Shown one piece after another: positions 1-7,900 of a DNA stretch of 64,000 bases (positions are counted from its first letter, which is position 1; every line of letters begins with the position of its first letter). Origin of the DNA: Dyella halodurans (GTDB lineage: Bacteria > Pseudomonadota > Gammaproteobacteria > Xanthomonadales > Rhodanobacteraceae); NCBI RefSeq assembly GCF_026283925.1, contig NZ_JAPDPF010000001.1:744001-808000 (forward strand), written 5' to 3'. Position numbers and translations under genes: made by a program. A model generated the notes under the pieces. The model was not told the origin of the DNA. It was given only the letters and a program-made list of their open reading frames with translations, and searched no databases.

Positions 1-106
1 CGTGACCCGTGGGGCATGCTCGCGCTTTGGATCGCTGCGCCTTTGTCGAATCCTTGGCGCCTAGTCTGCAGGGCCCCAAATGGGCCCGCAGCCCTGAACG
101 AACGAA

Positions 107-1048
107 TCAGGGTGCACCCTTCGTGGATTGGGCGAACTGCAAGAGCCAATCCCTGGTACCCGTGGCCTGACCAACAAGCCAATCGCGAAAGCACGTCACT
201 TGCGGCCGGAGCAGCGCATCGGGTCGAAAGCGCGCTTGAAAGACATGCTCTGTCCAGTGTCCCGTCGATACCGGAAATGGCAGGCTGATTGAGCCATCCT
301 CGATCTCGGCGGCCACCAATGCCAGCCCGCAGATGGTGAAACCCGCATTCGCGCGCACGGCCTCGAGCGCAGCACTGATCCGCTGAAAACGAATGCCACG
401 GTTGGGGTACGTTCGCTTGAGTCGCTGGACCTTGATCCAGGTAGACCAGTTCGGCGCGCTCGGATCCTCCTTGTAGAAATCCAGATGCAATAGGGGAAAG
501 CCCTCCAGGCAGTCGCGCAGGGGAAGGTCGGATATGCGGCGCGCGTTTTCTGGCGTGCTGATGGGCAACAGGAAATCCCGAAACAAAAGGTCATCGTTCG
601 CATTGGCGCGACGGGGAGCGAAGCTGACCTCGCAATCGACCTGACCGATGCGCAACGGCACATCACCTTCACCGTTGATACAGAAGAGGACGTGTGGATA
701 TGCGGCTTTGAAGCTCCCGATGCGAGGCTTCAACCAAAGGTCGACGAAGTCGGCTGTGGCGGCGATATGGATCTCGTCTCCGCGCTGCAGGTTCAATATC
801 GCGGCGACGGTGTCCAACTCCTGGAACGCAGCCCGCAAGTGCTCGAGCGCTCCCGCGAGCTCGGGGGTGGGTCGCAGACCCGATCGGCCGCGTACCACCA
901 GATCGATCCCCAAATATTCCTCGAGCGCCTTGATGCGCTGCCCTACGGCAGCAGGCGTGATCCAAAGCGCGTTAGCAGCCGCCTGCAGCGACCCCAGCCG
1001 CAAGGCCAATTCAAGTGCCTGCAGGGACTTGAGGTGGGAGAGCGCCAT
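107..1048 (-). CDS. LysR-family transcriptional regulator
   Basis: A 313-residue protein with the LysR layout. The N-terminal winged helix-turn-helix (about residues 5-62) has the typical run LQALELALRLGSLQAAANAL followed by VGQRIKALEEYLG, and an effector-binding half covers about residues 90-300. The GcvA-like C-terminal pattern (AALEAVRANAGFTICGLAL) is visible. The start is the ATG at 1048, which directly abuts the intergenic dyad. It is divergent from the DUF4242 gene at 1148, the classical arrangement for a LysR regulator and its target, so it probably controls that gene and itself. The effector is unknown. Confidence 0.88.
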   Translation of the reverse strand: MALSHLKSLQALELALRLGSLQAAANALWITPAAVGQRIKALEEYLGIDLVVRGRSGLRPTPELAGALEHLRAAFQELDTVAAILNLQRGDEIHIAATADFVDLWLKPRIGSFKAAYPHVLFCINGEGDVPLRIGQVDCEVSFAPRRANANDDLLFRDFLLPISTPENARRISDLPLRDCLEGFPLLHLDFYKEDPSAPNWSTWIKVQRLKRTYPNRGIRFQRISAALEAVRANAGFTICGLALVAAEIEDGSISLPFPVSTGHWTEHVFQARFRPDALLRPQVTCFRDWLVGQATGTRDWLLQFAQSTKGAP

Positions 1049-1056
1049 GACACTAA

Positions 1057-1075
1057 GCTAAAGCTGATCTTTAGC
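1057..1075. promoter_or_regulatory. Candidate LysR operator (perfect 7-bp dyad)
   Basis: GCTAAAG-N5-CTTTAGC is a perfect inverted repeat nine bases upstream of the lysR start, in the 99-bp gap between divergent genes. A related half-site (CTTAGCTTTA) follows at about 1089-1098. Dyad plus half-site fits a LysR recognition and activation site pair. Function is inferred from position only. Confidence 0.55.
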
Positions 1076-1147
1076 CATGGCAAGAACTCTTAGCTTTAAT
1101 CTGGACCGCGAGAAGCCGAAAATCGGCACAACGAGAGGGCGAAACAC

Positions 1148-1432
1148 ATGACGACCCTGAAGAGATACCTGATCGAGCGCGACATCCCTGGCATTGGCGG
1201 TATGTCGATTCTGGAATTGTGCGGTGCCGCTCGCGCCTCCAATCGCGCCATCGATCAAATTGGCGAGGGCATCCAGTGGCAACACAGCTACGTCGCAGGC
1301 GACAAGACTTTCTGTATCTACCTCGCCGCCAATGAGGAGCTGATCCGCAAGCACGCAGAGCTCAGCGGGATCCCCGTCACGCGCATCTTGGAGATTCCGC
1401 AGATCATCGACCCGCTGACCGCCAACCACTGA
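1148..1432 (+). CDS. DUF4242-family small protein (SCO4226-like)
   Basis: A 94-residue cytosolic protein with no signal or membrane segment. It has the ferredoxin-like pattern of the DUF4242 family: a first strand YLIERDIPG, a helix, then the core strands WQHSYVAGDKTFCIYLAAN, and RKHAELSGIPVTRILEI at the end. Characterised relatives such as Streptomyces SCO4226 bind nickel, but the metal ligands are only partly recognisable here. It is transcribed divergently from the LysR regulator across a palindromic site and is probably its target. The physiological role is unknown. Confidence 0.75.
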   Translation: MTTLKRYLIERDIPGIGGMSILELCGAARASNRAIDQIGEGIQWQHSYVAGDKTFCIYLAANEELIRKHAELSGIPVTRILEIPQIIDPLTANH

Positions 1433-2020
1433 CAGGCCGCGCAGCCGCGCTGTCGAGGAGAAGAGGCATGCATTACTCCACACGTAAACTATTTTGTTCA
1501 CGGTGTTCGGTGTCTGCGCTGGCATTTTCTCCTGTCGTTGCTGTCGGCGACGACGCCACACCGATGATCGATAAGGTGCCCACAGGAGGCGATCGATGAG
1601 GGCGACAAAGGCCACGCTGGTTTGGGGCGTTGTGTGGCCGGTACTGGGCTGTTTTCCATAGCGACCGCGGGTGAAAGGACTCTGCACCCGGCCTGACGAG
1701 TCGCCTGGCCGGCATGGGCCGGTCAGGAATCGCGCGATCCATGGGGTTGATGGACGAGCAAGTGAAGTAAGCGATCTTCCGTTCCCAGCAGAATCCACCG
1801 CCGACCACGGCCTTTTCGCCTCCACGCAAGTCTCCAGGTTCAACTTACCCATGTGCTAGCCGAGGAACTGGCGATACCGATCGGTATCCGCCGTTGGCCC
1901 TGCTCATGCCGTTCGCGCGCAATGGCACGTCAGTGTCATGACCTTCTGCGCGACTACGTGATGCCTTCGACGTAAAGGACTGCTACCGATGGGTGTCGCT
2001 CCCCGGCGGGAGTGACCGTC
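1433..2020. other. Gene-poor stretch
   Basis: No convincing gene is seen. The long minus-strand reading frame across it also runs through the DUF4242 gene and shows no protein-like composition. The only structured element is the 16-bp palindrome at 1873-1888. Confidence 0.5.
1873..1888. promoter_or_regulatory. Perfect 16-bp palindrome, candidate operator
   Basis: GATACCGATCGGTATC is a perfect palindrome without a spacer, the size and symmetry of a TetR-type or similar dimeric repressor site. It lies about 130 bp upstream of the exported protein gene at 2021. No cognate regulator is adjacent. Confidence 0.35.
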
Positions 2021-2629
2021 ATGAACAAGGTCCCGCACTTTCTTTTGCTCTGCCTGGCGACGACCGCCGGCAGCCTGTCGGCGCTCGCCACACCGGCCAC
2101 CTACAAGGGGCAGGCATGGGTTGTGGGCACCTACGTCAGTGATTCGAACGAGCAACACGACGCCTTTGTGTTGCGCGTGGCCGAGGCGCTCAAGACATGG
2201 ACGGACCAAACGGGTACCGAAGCCTGTGGCCCGATCGCGAGGACAGGCGACGGCCGCTACTACGTGCAGCTGACTACCCTAAAGGCGCAGATCGTCTGCC
2301 TGCGCTCGACAGTCATGCCTGAAGGCATGACATATACGGGTGAAGACATTCATTCGCACGCGCGCAGACATCCCGGGAGCGTGACCGTGACTTTTCAGGA
2401 TCAGATTGCGATGCGCGAAGTGGGCGAAGAGCGGATGTTGGACAACATGAGGCGGCTCGGTATCCACGTCGTCCAGGTGGATGGCGTTGACTTCTCAGAG
2501 GACGACTATGCCGGCGGGCCAGGCTACCTGGTGGTGAACGAGACCCTGCGGTACCAGCATGGCCGCGGCACCTCAGTAAAGGTGGCCGACCTGAATGGGC
2601 CGCGGTCTTTGTTCGGCCCGCCCTGGTGA
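2021..2629 (+). CDS. Exported protein with a JAB/DUF4329-like core
   Basis: A 202-residue protein with a clear signal peptide (LLLCLATTAGSLSALATPA). The ATG at 2021 is preferred over the GTG nine bases upstream because GGGAG lies 8 nt before it. The mature part contains GEDIHSHARRHPG and, about 50 residues later, FSEDDYAGGPGYLVV. The His-x-His followed by a Ser/Asp patch resembles the metal-binding pattern of JAB/MPN or DUF4329-like domains, but this is a resemblance by eye only. It is likely periplasmic or secreted. The next gene (2762) also encodes a small exported protein. Confidence 0.6.
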   Translation: MNKVPHFLLLCLATTAGSLSALATPATYKGQAWVVGTYVSDSNEQHDAFVLRVAEALKTWTDQTGTEACGPIARTGDGRYYVQLTTLKAQIVCLRSTVMPEGMTYTGEDIHSHARRHPGSVTVTFQDQIAMREVGEERMLDNMRRLGIHVVQVDGVDFSEDDYAGGPGYLVVNETLRYQHGRGTSVKVADLNGPRSLFGPPW

Positions 2630-2761
2630 GAACTCAGGGGCGAGCGCGCGCCTTGGCGCTGGCCAGGAAGGTTTGAGCAGAAGTATCGGCGGTGCGAAAG
2701 AGCAGTCGTCTGCCCAGCGGCTCCGTGGCACCGATCATCATCCCCATGAGGAGGTCATCCC

Positions 2762-3109
2762 ATGAAGCGTCTAATGATTTCCACGGTTGTCACCCTCGGC
2801 TTCGCCTGGATCGGGCAGGTCAACGCCGAAGTTGAAACCTACACCATCAACGTGAATGGCCATGTAGTTGTCGGTTTCGTCGGAGCCACCCCTGCCGAAG
2901 TCGCCCAGGCACAACATCTAGCGAAGAACTGGGAGGCTCAGCGTCACCTGATGCTTAAACCACAATCGATGAAGGCCGTTGCGATCCGCCAGTCACCGAG
3001 CGGCGCCCTGACTCAGGCTGAACTTTGCAGGGCCGTCTCAGAGGCCATCCAGTTCCCCGAGCCGGCAGTTTCGTTGGAGACGACGCCAGATCATCGCGAT
3101 GATCAATGA
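2762..3109 (+). CDS. Small exported protein of unknown function
   Basis: 115 residues, with a signal peptide ending near VNA (residue about 22) and a strong GAGGAGG ribosome-binding site. The mature part opens with a strand-rich segment (TYTINVNGHVVVGFVG) and holds a single Cys near the C-terminus. No family is recognised. Its last 7 bp overlap the 3' end of the convergent XRE regulator gene. Confidence 0.65.
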   Translation: MKRLMISTVVTLGFAWIGQVNAEVETYTINVNGHVVVGFVGATPAEVAQAQHLAKNWEAQRHLMLKPQSMKAVAIRQSPSGALTQAELCRAVSEAIQFPEPAVSLETTPDHRDDQ

Positions 3110-3942
3110 GCCAGCATTTGCAGGTGCTTCGTTTCCGTCGCGTCGTCCGTAGGGAACAAGCACTCGATGCGGAGTTCCTGCGCGCTGATCGTTTGCGGCG
3201 TTCCTACGGTGGTGACCATCGAGAAGTAGTTCATCAACGTTCCATCCTTGATGAAGCTCAAGGGGATGACCGGCGAGTGAGGTGATTCGTCCGCACGCTT
3301 GGTTCCCCGCCACTCGGGATTGACGTCAGGATAAGCATGAAGCGCAGACAACAGATCGCGCGTCTTTTCGTCGATGACGCGCCCCACGGATTCGCGATGT
3401 ACGCGCTGGATCAGGCTGTGGGCGGTCTTCTCCCAGTTCGCGACGAACGGACGCATGGCGTTCGGATCGAAAATCAGATGGAGCATGTTGCGCGGCTTGG
3501 GGTGCAATGACATATCGATAAAGCACCCAAAGAAACGAGGTGTGTCATCGTTGGCCAGCAGGATATTCCAGTGCCCATCCATGACCAGGGCAGGGAAGGG
3601 TGCATGCTGTCTCAGCATGCGATCGAGTGCCTTATAGATGCCTTGCATCTCCCCGGATTCAAGCGGACTGTCCGAGTACATGGACGCATAGCCAGCCGCC
3701 TGGAGCAGGGTGTTTCGCTCTCGCAAGGGGACGTCGAGTGCCTGGGCAATGTCAGTCAAGGTCTGGCGACTTGGTGCGCTGCGTCCACTCTCGATGAAGC
3801 TGATATGACGCTGTGAAATCCCGGTGTCGAGAGATACATCGAGCTGGCTCTTGCCGCGGGTACCTCGCCAGTAGCGAAGCAGACTGCCGAGTTCATTCTG
3901 ATGTGTTGCACGTGATGTGTTTATGCCGGGTGTCGAGTTCAT
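3103..3942 (-). CDS. XRE-family regulator with MmyB-like ligand-binding domain
   Basis: A 279-residue protein. Residues about 15-75 form an XRE helix-turn-helix (SLLRYWRGTRGKSQLDVSLD, then GISQRHISFIESGRSAPSR). Residues about 105-270 match the MmyB-like, PAS-type ligand-binding domain found C-terminal to such HTHs (VMDGHWNILLAND, LHLIFDP). Proteins of this class are typically local repressors that bind fatty-acid-like or other small ligands. It lies 38 bp downstream of the DJ-1/PfpI gene on the same strand, so the two are probably co-transcribed and the regulator may control the pair. Confidence 0.85.
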   Translation of the reverse strand: MNSTPGINTSRATHQNELGSLLRYWRGTRGKSQLDVSLDTGISQRHISFIESGRSAPSRQTLTDIAQALDVPLRERNTLLQAAGYASMYSDSPLESGEMQGIYKALDRMLRQHAPFPALVMDGHWNILLANDDTPRFFGCFIDMSLHPKPRNMLHLIFDPNAMRPFVANWEKTAHSLIQRVHRESVGRVIDEKTRDLLSALHAYPDVNPEWRGTKRADESPHSPVIPLSFIKDGTLMNYFSMVTTVGTPQTISAQELRIECLFPTDDATETKHLQMLAH

Positions 3943-3980
3943 GATTTTGCTTGCCCGTGATGTGCACAGCCGGGGCGATC

Positions 3981-4703
3981 TTATCGATCGGCGCTGGTTT
4001 CATGCTGACGCGATCTTTGATAACGACGCCCGGTATCCATGCGTCGTTCGGTGATGGCCTTCGCGCGCTCGGTCACCGTGCGCAGAACGCGCGGTGGTGC
4101 AGTTTCAGGCGAACCCGCGGTGAACGGCGTTTTTGGATCGTATGCCATATAAAGCTGTATCTCTTCCGCCGCCTCGTTGCCACGTAGCAGGGATACGACG
4201 GTGAGCGAGCCATCGATGCCGGCGGTGACGCCGCCCGTGCTGATGAGGTTGCCATCGATGACCACGCGATCATTCACGGGATCGGCACCAAAAAGGGGGA
4301 GTACCTCCATGGCGGTCCAGTGAGTCGTCGCACGCTTTCCCTCCAGAAGTCCTGCCGCGCCACAAAGCAAGGCGCCCGTACACACGGAAAAGATATAGCG
4401 TGCATGGCGGGCCTGCCTTCGAAGGAACGCGATGACCTGTTCATCGTCCATCAGCGCCTCCTGCCCGTACCCGCCGGGCACCAGCAGCACATCGAGTTGC
4501 GGCGCATCTTCGATGGAAAGGTCGGGAAGGATGCGAAGGCCACGAAGATCGCGTATGGGCGTGGTGTCCTTGGCAATCGTCTTGAACGTGGCATTGGGCA
4601 CCCTGGAAAGTGCCTCGAACGGACCCGTCAGGTCACATTGATCCATGTCTTCGAAGATTAGGGCACCGATGAGAAGGTGAGTATCGGAGTCGATGCTGGG
4701 CAT
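3981..4703 (-). CDS. DJ-1/PfpI family protein (isonitrile hydratase-like)
   Basis: 240 residues of the class I glutamine-amidotransferase-like fold. The nucleophile elbow SVCTGALL places the reactive Cys at residue 108. The N-terminal acidic patch DLTGPFEAL (Asp24/Glu30) and VLLVPGGYG match the InhA/isonitrile-hydratase branch of the family, and TTHW follows the elbow as expected. Members hydrate isonitriles or act as GATase1-type regulators; no AraC DNA-binding domain is attached here. It is the first gene of a probable two-gene unit with the XRE regulator. Confidence 0.82.
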   Translation of the reverse strand: MPSIDSDTHLLIGALIFEDMDQCDLTGPFEALSRVPNATFKTIAKDTTPIRDLRGLRILPDLSIEDAPQLDVLLVPGGYGQEALMDDEQVIAFLRRQARHARYIFSVCTGALLCGAAGLLEGKRATTHWTAMEVLPLFGADPVNDRVVIDGNLISTGGVTAGIDGSLTVVSLLRGNEAAEEIQLYMAYDPKTPFTAGSPETAPPRVLRTVTERAKAITERRMDTGRRYQRSRQHETSADR

Positions 4704-4914
4704 GATGGATAGTCTCTCTCGCGTTCAACGGCTGCAGTTTCGTCTGCCAATACTGGACCAGTAAGCCTTGCTTAATGAAATCATCATCGATGCGACACGC
4801 TTGCTTAAGGGATCGATCGAAGGGGCGATCTGGCGCGTCGACCTCGATGACCATCCGGTGCCATGACGCCATGCGGTGATTTGCGCTGCGTCATGGCCAC
4901 GGATTTTCGATGAA
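4704..4914. other. Intergenic region upstream of the DJ-1/XRE unit
   Basis: Contains a direct repeat CTTGCTTAA (about 4768-4776 and 4800-4808) that could be an operator for the neighbouring XRE regulator. A 79-codon minus-strand frame beginning at 4872 overlaps the DJ-1 start; its product resembles nothing known to me, so I do not call it a gene. Confidence 0.3.
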
Positions 4915-5472
4915 TCAATACGCCGTCCAGGCATGCGCCTGGAAATCCGGTTCCAGCGGCGGCTGCGTGACACTGCCGGTGTAATTGGTGATGGTCGAGG
5001 CGGCCACAATGGCCACGACCTCAAGAAGCTGATTCGGGCCAAAGCCAGCTTGCAGGAACACGTCCTTATCGTGCGCGCTTAGACGACCACGCTTCTCGAT
5101 CAGCGTTTTGGCGACCCGGGACAGTGCCTGGAGCTTGGCGTCTTGCGGAAGGTCGCCATCGCGAATCGCCTGAACTTCGGACAGAGCCACGCCCTTTTTG
5201 AGCGCCAGGAACGTGTGAAACGCGACCGCCCATGTGCATCCATTTGTGACCGCATCGGTGAGTAGCACCGTTTCGATCTGCGGTTCGGAAAAGCCCTTTC
5301 CATCGCCATGGACCTGGTGGAAGAGGGCGACAAGGCTGTTGATCAGGACTGACGAGGTCGACATCGCGCCGGCAATGTTGGGAATGAAGCCAAAGGCGGA
5401 TTGGAGGCCCTCCAGCGCGGGCTTGGAGGCGTCAGGAGCGGAGTTCAGTGTGTGAACGGGGAAGTTGGACAT
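4915..5472 (-). CDS. Carboxymuconolactone decarboxylase-family protein (AhpD-like)
   Basis: 185 residues from the ATG at 5472; an upstream in-frame extension to 5604 has no family-like sequence and is not used. The AhpD-like core has E67 and the helix NGCTWAVAFHTFLAL, which aligns with the family motif C-x-x-C-x-x-x-H. Here the first Cys (79) and the His (86) are kept but the second Cys is Ala82. Family members are peroxidase partners or decarboxylases that use the Cys pair, so a disulfide-relay mechanism would be impaired. The N-terminal FGFIPNIAGAMSTSSVLINS is typical of the uncharacterised peroxidase-related subgroup. Confidence 0.85.
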   Translation of the reverse strand: MSNFPVHTLNSAPDASKPALEGLQSAFGFIPNIAGAMSTSSVLINSLVALFHQVHGDGKGFSEPQIETVLLTDAVTNGCTWAVAFHTFLALKKGVALSEVQAIRDGDLPQDAKLQALSRVAKTLIEKRGRLSAHDKDVFLQAGFGPNQLLEVVAIVAASTITNYTGSVTQPPLEPDFQAHAWTAY

Positions 5473-5558
5473 GACCTGGATCTCGCAAACGGGGTGGGGA
5501 GGCTCGAGGAAGGTTCCCGAGTGGCCGTCACTATGCGAAATGCGCTGGGTCGGCTCAA

Positions 5559-6410
5559 TTACCTCAGAGGTAATAAGGATGTGGATGCAGACACGCGCGT
5601 CCACGCACGCTCTGTACTTTCGCTTCTATCAACGAACCCAGTGACGCGGCCTTTGACGTCACGTTGGAAGACCTTTCTTACCCAGACATCGCCAGGTTCG
5701 AAAAGCACATCCCTCGTCTCGGCCTTCAATACGACAGAATGAGTTCCGCCTGTGCTGGCCAGGATCTGGCCGGCTTGACGTCGGACGACGTAGGTCATCG
5801 CTCTGCTCCGATAAGTGCCCACCAGCTCATCCATTTGTTGTGGTGAGAGGACTATGGCCGGCGGATCCACGCGAATGCGATCCGTATGCACCATGCGCAG
5901 CAGCCAGGCGCCATCTACGTGCTGCCAAGTTTCCGTCATCAAAAGGTGCGCATTTCGGGTCGATGGGCCTCCAGGTCTTTGGGGTACGTCATCCCTGTAG
6001 AAAACCTGCGCGGTATCTCCGATCACTTGCACCTCGTATTCCGTGATGATGAGCGGAGCAAGACCATCTTCTTTCAGTTCACGAAGAAATTCAGGCTTCC
6101 GGTTCACGTCGCCCTCTTCGACATACATGAAATCCGATGTCGTCAGTCGATTCCATGTCTCACCATCTCCCCGATGTATGGCGTTCAACAGGAGCTCGTC
6201 GTTTTGGCGGAGTAGCCGACTTACATCAGGGTCGGCTGTTCGCGCTTGTCCATATGAATTCGAGGCGCTCGCCATGCATAGAAAAGGGATGAGGGCAAAT
6301 GTTCTCGCGAAGGACAGCCTTCCTGCCCCAAGGGGCCGCTGGAGTGCACCCAGTAATTTGTGCGGTAGCCAGGGCTGAAAGTGATTGGCAAATATGCGTA
6401 GCGAGCGCAT
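5559..6410 (-). CDS. Exported SnoaL-like (DUF4440) protein with extra C-terminal domain
   Basis: A hydrophobic signal-like segment (about residues 36-50) is followed by a DUF4440/NTF2-fold domain at about residues 60-185 (LLRQNDELLLNAIHRGD, FMYVEEGDV, TETWQHVDGAWLLRMVHTDR). A C-terminal strand-rich domain at about 190-280 (LVGTYRSRAMTYVVRRQAGQ) resembles the DUF3471-type tail of beta-lactamase-like proteins. The unusually long N-terminus before the signal segment leaves the start uncertain. NTF2-fold proteins of this kind are small-molecule-binding or isomerase-like, and the ligand is unknown. It lies downstream of a second SnoaL-like gene on the same strand. Confidence 0.7.
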   Translation of the reverse strand: MRSLRIFANHFQPWLPHKLLGALQRPLGAGRLSFARTFALIPFLCMASASNSYGQARTADPDVSRLLRQNDELLLNAIHRGDGETWNRLTTSDFMYVEEGDVNRKPEFLRELKEDGLAPLIITEYEVQVIGDTAQVFYRDDVPQRPGGPSTRNAHLLMTETWQHVDGAWLLRMVHTDRIRVDPPAIVLSPQQMDELVGTYRSRAMTYVVRRQAGQILASTGGTHSVVLKAETRDVLFEPGDVWVRKVFQRDVKGRVTGFVDRSESTERAWTRVSASTSLLPLR

Positions 6411-6548
6411 CGGGAGCCGTCTCCGGAAAGTGATTCCGTGTTGTTGATTTCTGCCGAACCCGGCATGGCCAAGGCAACAAGCCTGGTACCGCCAGCCAAC
6501 AGGGCCAACTTCGAAAGAGTCTGCGCTCTATATCTGGTTTTCGGCCGT

Positions 6549-7067
6549 TTACGGTGATGAGGTGCGTTGCGAGCCTGGGATCCGTGACGAGTAGGTAAGG
6601 GCTGCGATACGCCAGCCCTGTTCTCCCTTGACCAGTTGCCACGTTTCATTGCCGACATTGCCGGGTCTGCCGTCGGTATTGAATACGAAATCAAAGTAGA
6701 CGGTAGCGATGATGCCGTCGCTGAGTACTTGAAGATGGCTGTGTACGGGGTCCAGGGCCGACTTCGTCGTCGTCACGTAGTGGGCGAATTCCGCCGGGGA
6801 ACTGACGCGCACTTTCAGGGCATCCGGTGACTTGGCTCGAGCTGCCGCCCATCGATCATCGCCCAGGACATTCAGGAAGAGATTGGCCTGAGGCAAAAAC
6901 AGCGCCGACAGCCGTTCGCCGTCGTGATGGACCACTGCCTCATGGAAGGCGTGCATGACATGGTCGACGTCCTGGGTGTCTTCGATAGTGGTGGGCGCTG
7001 CGAAGGCATGGGCAGAGGCAACCAAGGGCAAGCTCAGGAGGCTGATGAAGCGAACCAGGGGGTTCAT
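6549..7067 (-). CDS. Exported SnoaL-like (NTF2-fold) protein
   Basis: 172 residues from the ATG at 7067, chosen because a GGAG site precedes it and a signal peptide (LVRFISLLSLPLVASAHAFA) follows directly. The mature part is one NTF2/SnoaL domain: DVDHVMHAFHEAVVHHDGER, then FLPQANLF, and the closing strands ETWQLVKGEQGWRIAALTYS. Function is unknown. It follows the LytTR response regulator at a 104-bp distance on the same strand. The junction between the two genes has been copied in inverted orientation to about 11166-11380. Confidence 0.75.
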   Translation of the reverse strand: MNPLVRFISLLSLPLVASAHAFAAPTTIEDTQDVDHVMHAFHEAVVHHDGERLSALFLPQANLFLNVLGDDRWAAARAKSPDALKVRVSSPAEFAHYVTTTKSALDPVHSHLQVLSDGIIATVYFDFVFNTDGRPGNVGNETWQLVKGEQGWRIAALTYSSRIPGSQRTSSP

Positions 7068-7171
7068 AGGGATGCTCCAGGGAGAGAGGAGTCCCATTGG
7101 AGGACGAACGGATCGGGTATGCCTAGAGAGCGTGCGGCCAGCCGTGCCCCGCATGCGCCAGGCGGTCGTGT

Positions 7172-7900
7172 TCAGCTCACGCCAGACTGGAATAGCGCTT
7201 GTCGCAGCGCTTGCGTATAGGTTCGACTGACCCGTAACGCGGTGCCATCGGTGAGCCGAATCATGGCGTCCCGATTGGTCAGTGCCTGTATCTGTGCGAC
7301 GCGCGAGACGCGCACGATGGTGGAGCGATGGATACGTACGAATTGGCCTGGATCGAGACGCGAAGCCAGCTTGTGCAAGGCTTCGCGAAGCAAGAACTGC
7401 CGCGGTCCAAGGTGAAGCGTCGCGTAGTCACCGTCGGCCTCGATCCAGTCCACATCGTCCATGTCGACTACTTCCTCTCGGGTACCCACCCGAACGGTGA
7501 GCCTCGAGGGTGGTGCGGGTGTTGTGCGCATAGGGGAGCGGGCAAGCCATGCTTCCTTGGCCCGGGCAACGGATTCGGCAAATCGATCGTCATCGATGGG
7601 TTTGAGCAAGTAGTCCAGCGCGCGCACCTGAAACGCCTGGATGGCAAACTGATCAAACGCGCTGACGAAGATCACGATGGGGCGATGTTCCCATGGAAGC
7701 ATCGCCACCGCGGATAAGCCGTCGAGTGCTGGCATGGCGATGTCGATAAAGACCAGATCGGGCTTGAGTTCGTTCATGGCCGAGACGGCACTGGCGCCGT
7801 CTGCCGCTTCGCCCACCACGGCCATGTCCTGCTCTCGGGCGAGGCGGGCGATGATCCCGCGGCGTGCCAGGGGCTCGTCATCAACCACTAGAACACGCAT
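7172..7900 (-). CDS. LytTR-family response regulator
   Basis: 242 residues. The receiver domain (about 1-118) has acidic pocket D7/D8, phospho-acceptor D53 (FIDIAMP) and K100 (LLKPIDDD). A LytTR DNA-binding domain occupies about 135-238 (VDWIEADGDYATLHLG, FVRIHRSTIVRVSRVAQI). The start is the ATG at 7900, overlapping the stop of the upstream kinase gene by one base (TGATG), which indicates translational coupling. LytTR regulators of this type often control exported or envelope functions; the downstream SnoaL genes are candidate targets by position only. Confidence 0.92.
   Translation of the reverse strand: MRVLVVDDEPLARRGIIARLAREQDMAVVGEAADGASAVSAMNELKPDLVFIDIAMPALDGLSAVAMLPWEHRPIVIFVSAFDQFAIQAFQVRALDYLLKPIDDDRFAESVARAKEAWLARSPMRTTPAPPSRLTVRVGTREEVVDMDDVDWIEADGDYATLHLGPRQFLLREALHKLASRLDPGQFVRIHRSTIVRVSRVAQIQALTNRDAMIRLTDGTALRVSRTYTQALRQALFQSGVS

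Noticed and set aside
1058-1852. 264-codon open frame on the minus strand
   Set aside because: It runs antisense through the DUF4242 gene and the intergenic gap, has no domain, signal or ribosome-binding site, and its composition is that of shadow frames in GC-rich DNA.
4633-4872. 79-codon minus-strand frame upstream of the DJ-1 gene
   Set aside because: Overlaps the DJ-1 start by 71 bp in another frame and resembles nothing; may be a remnant but cannot be supported.
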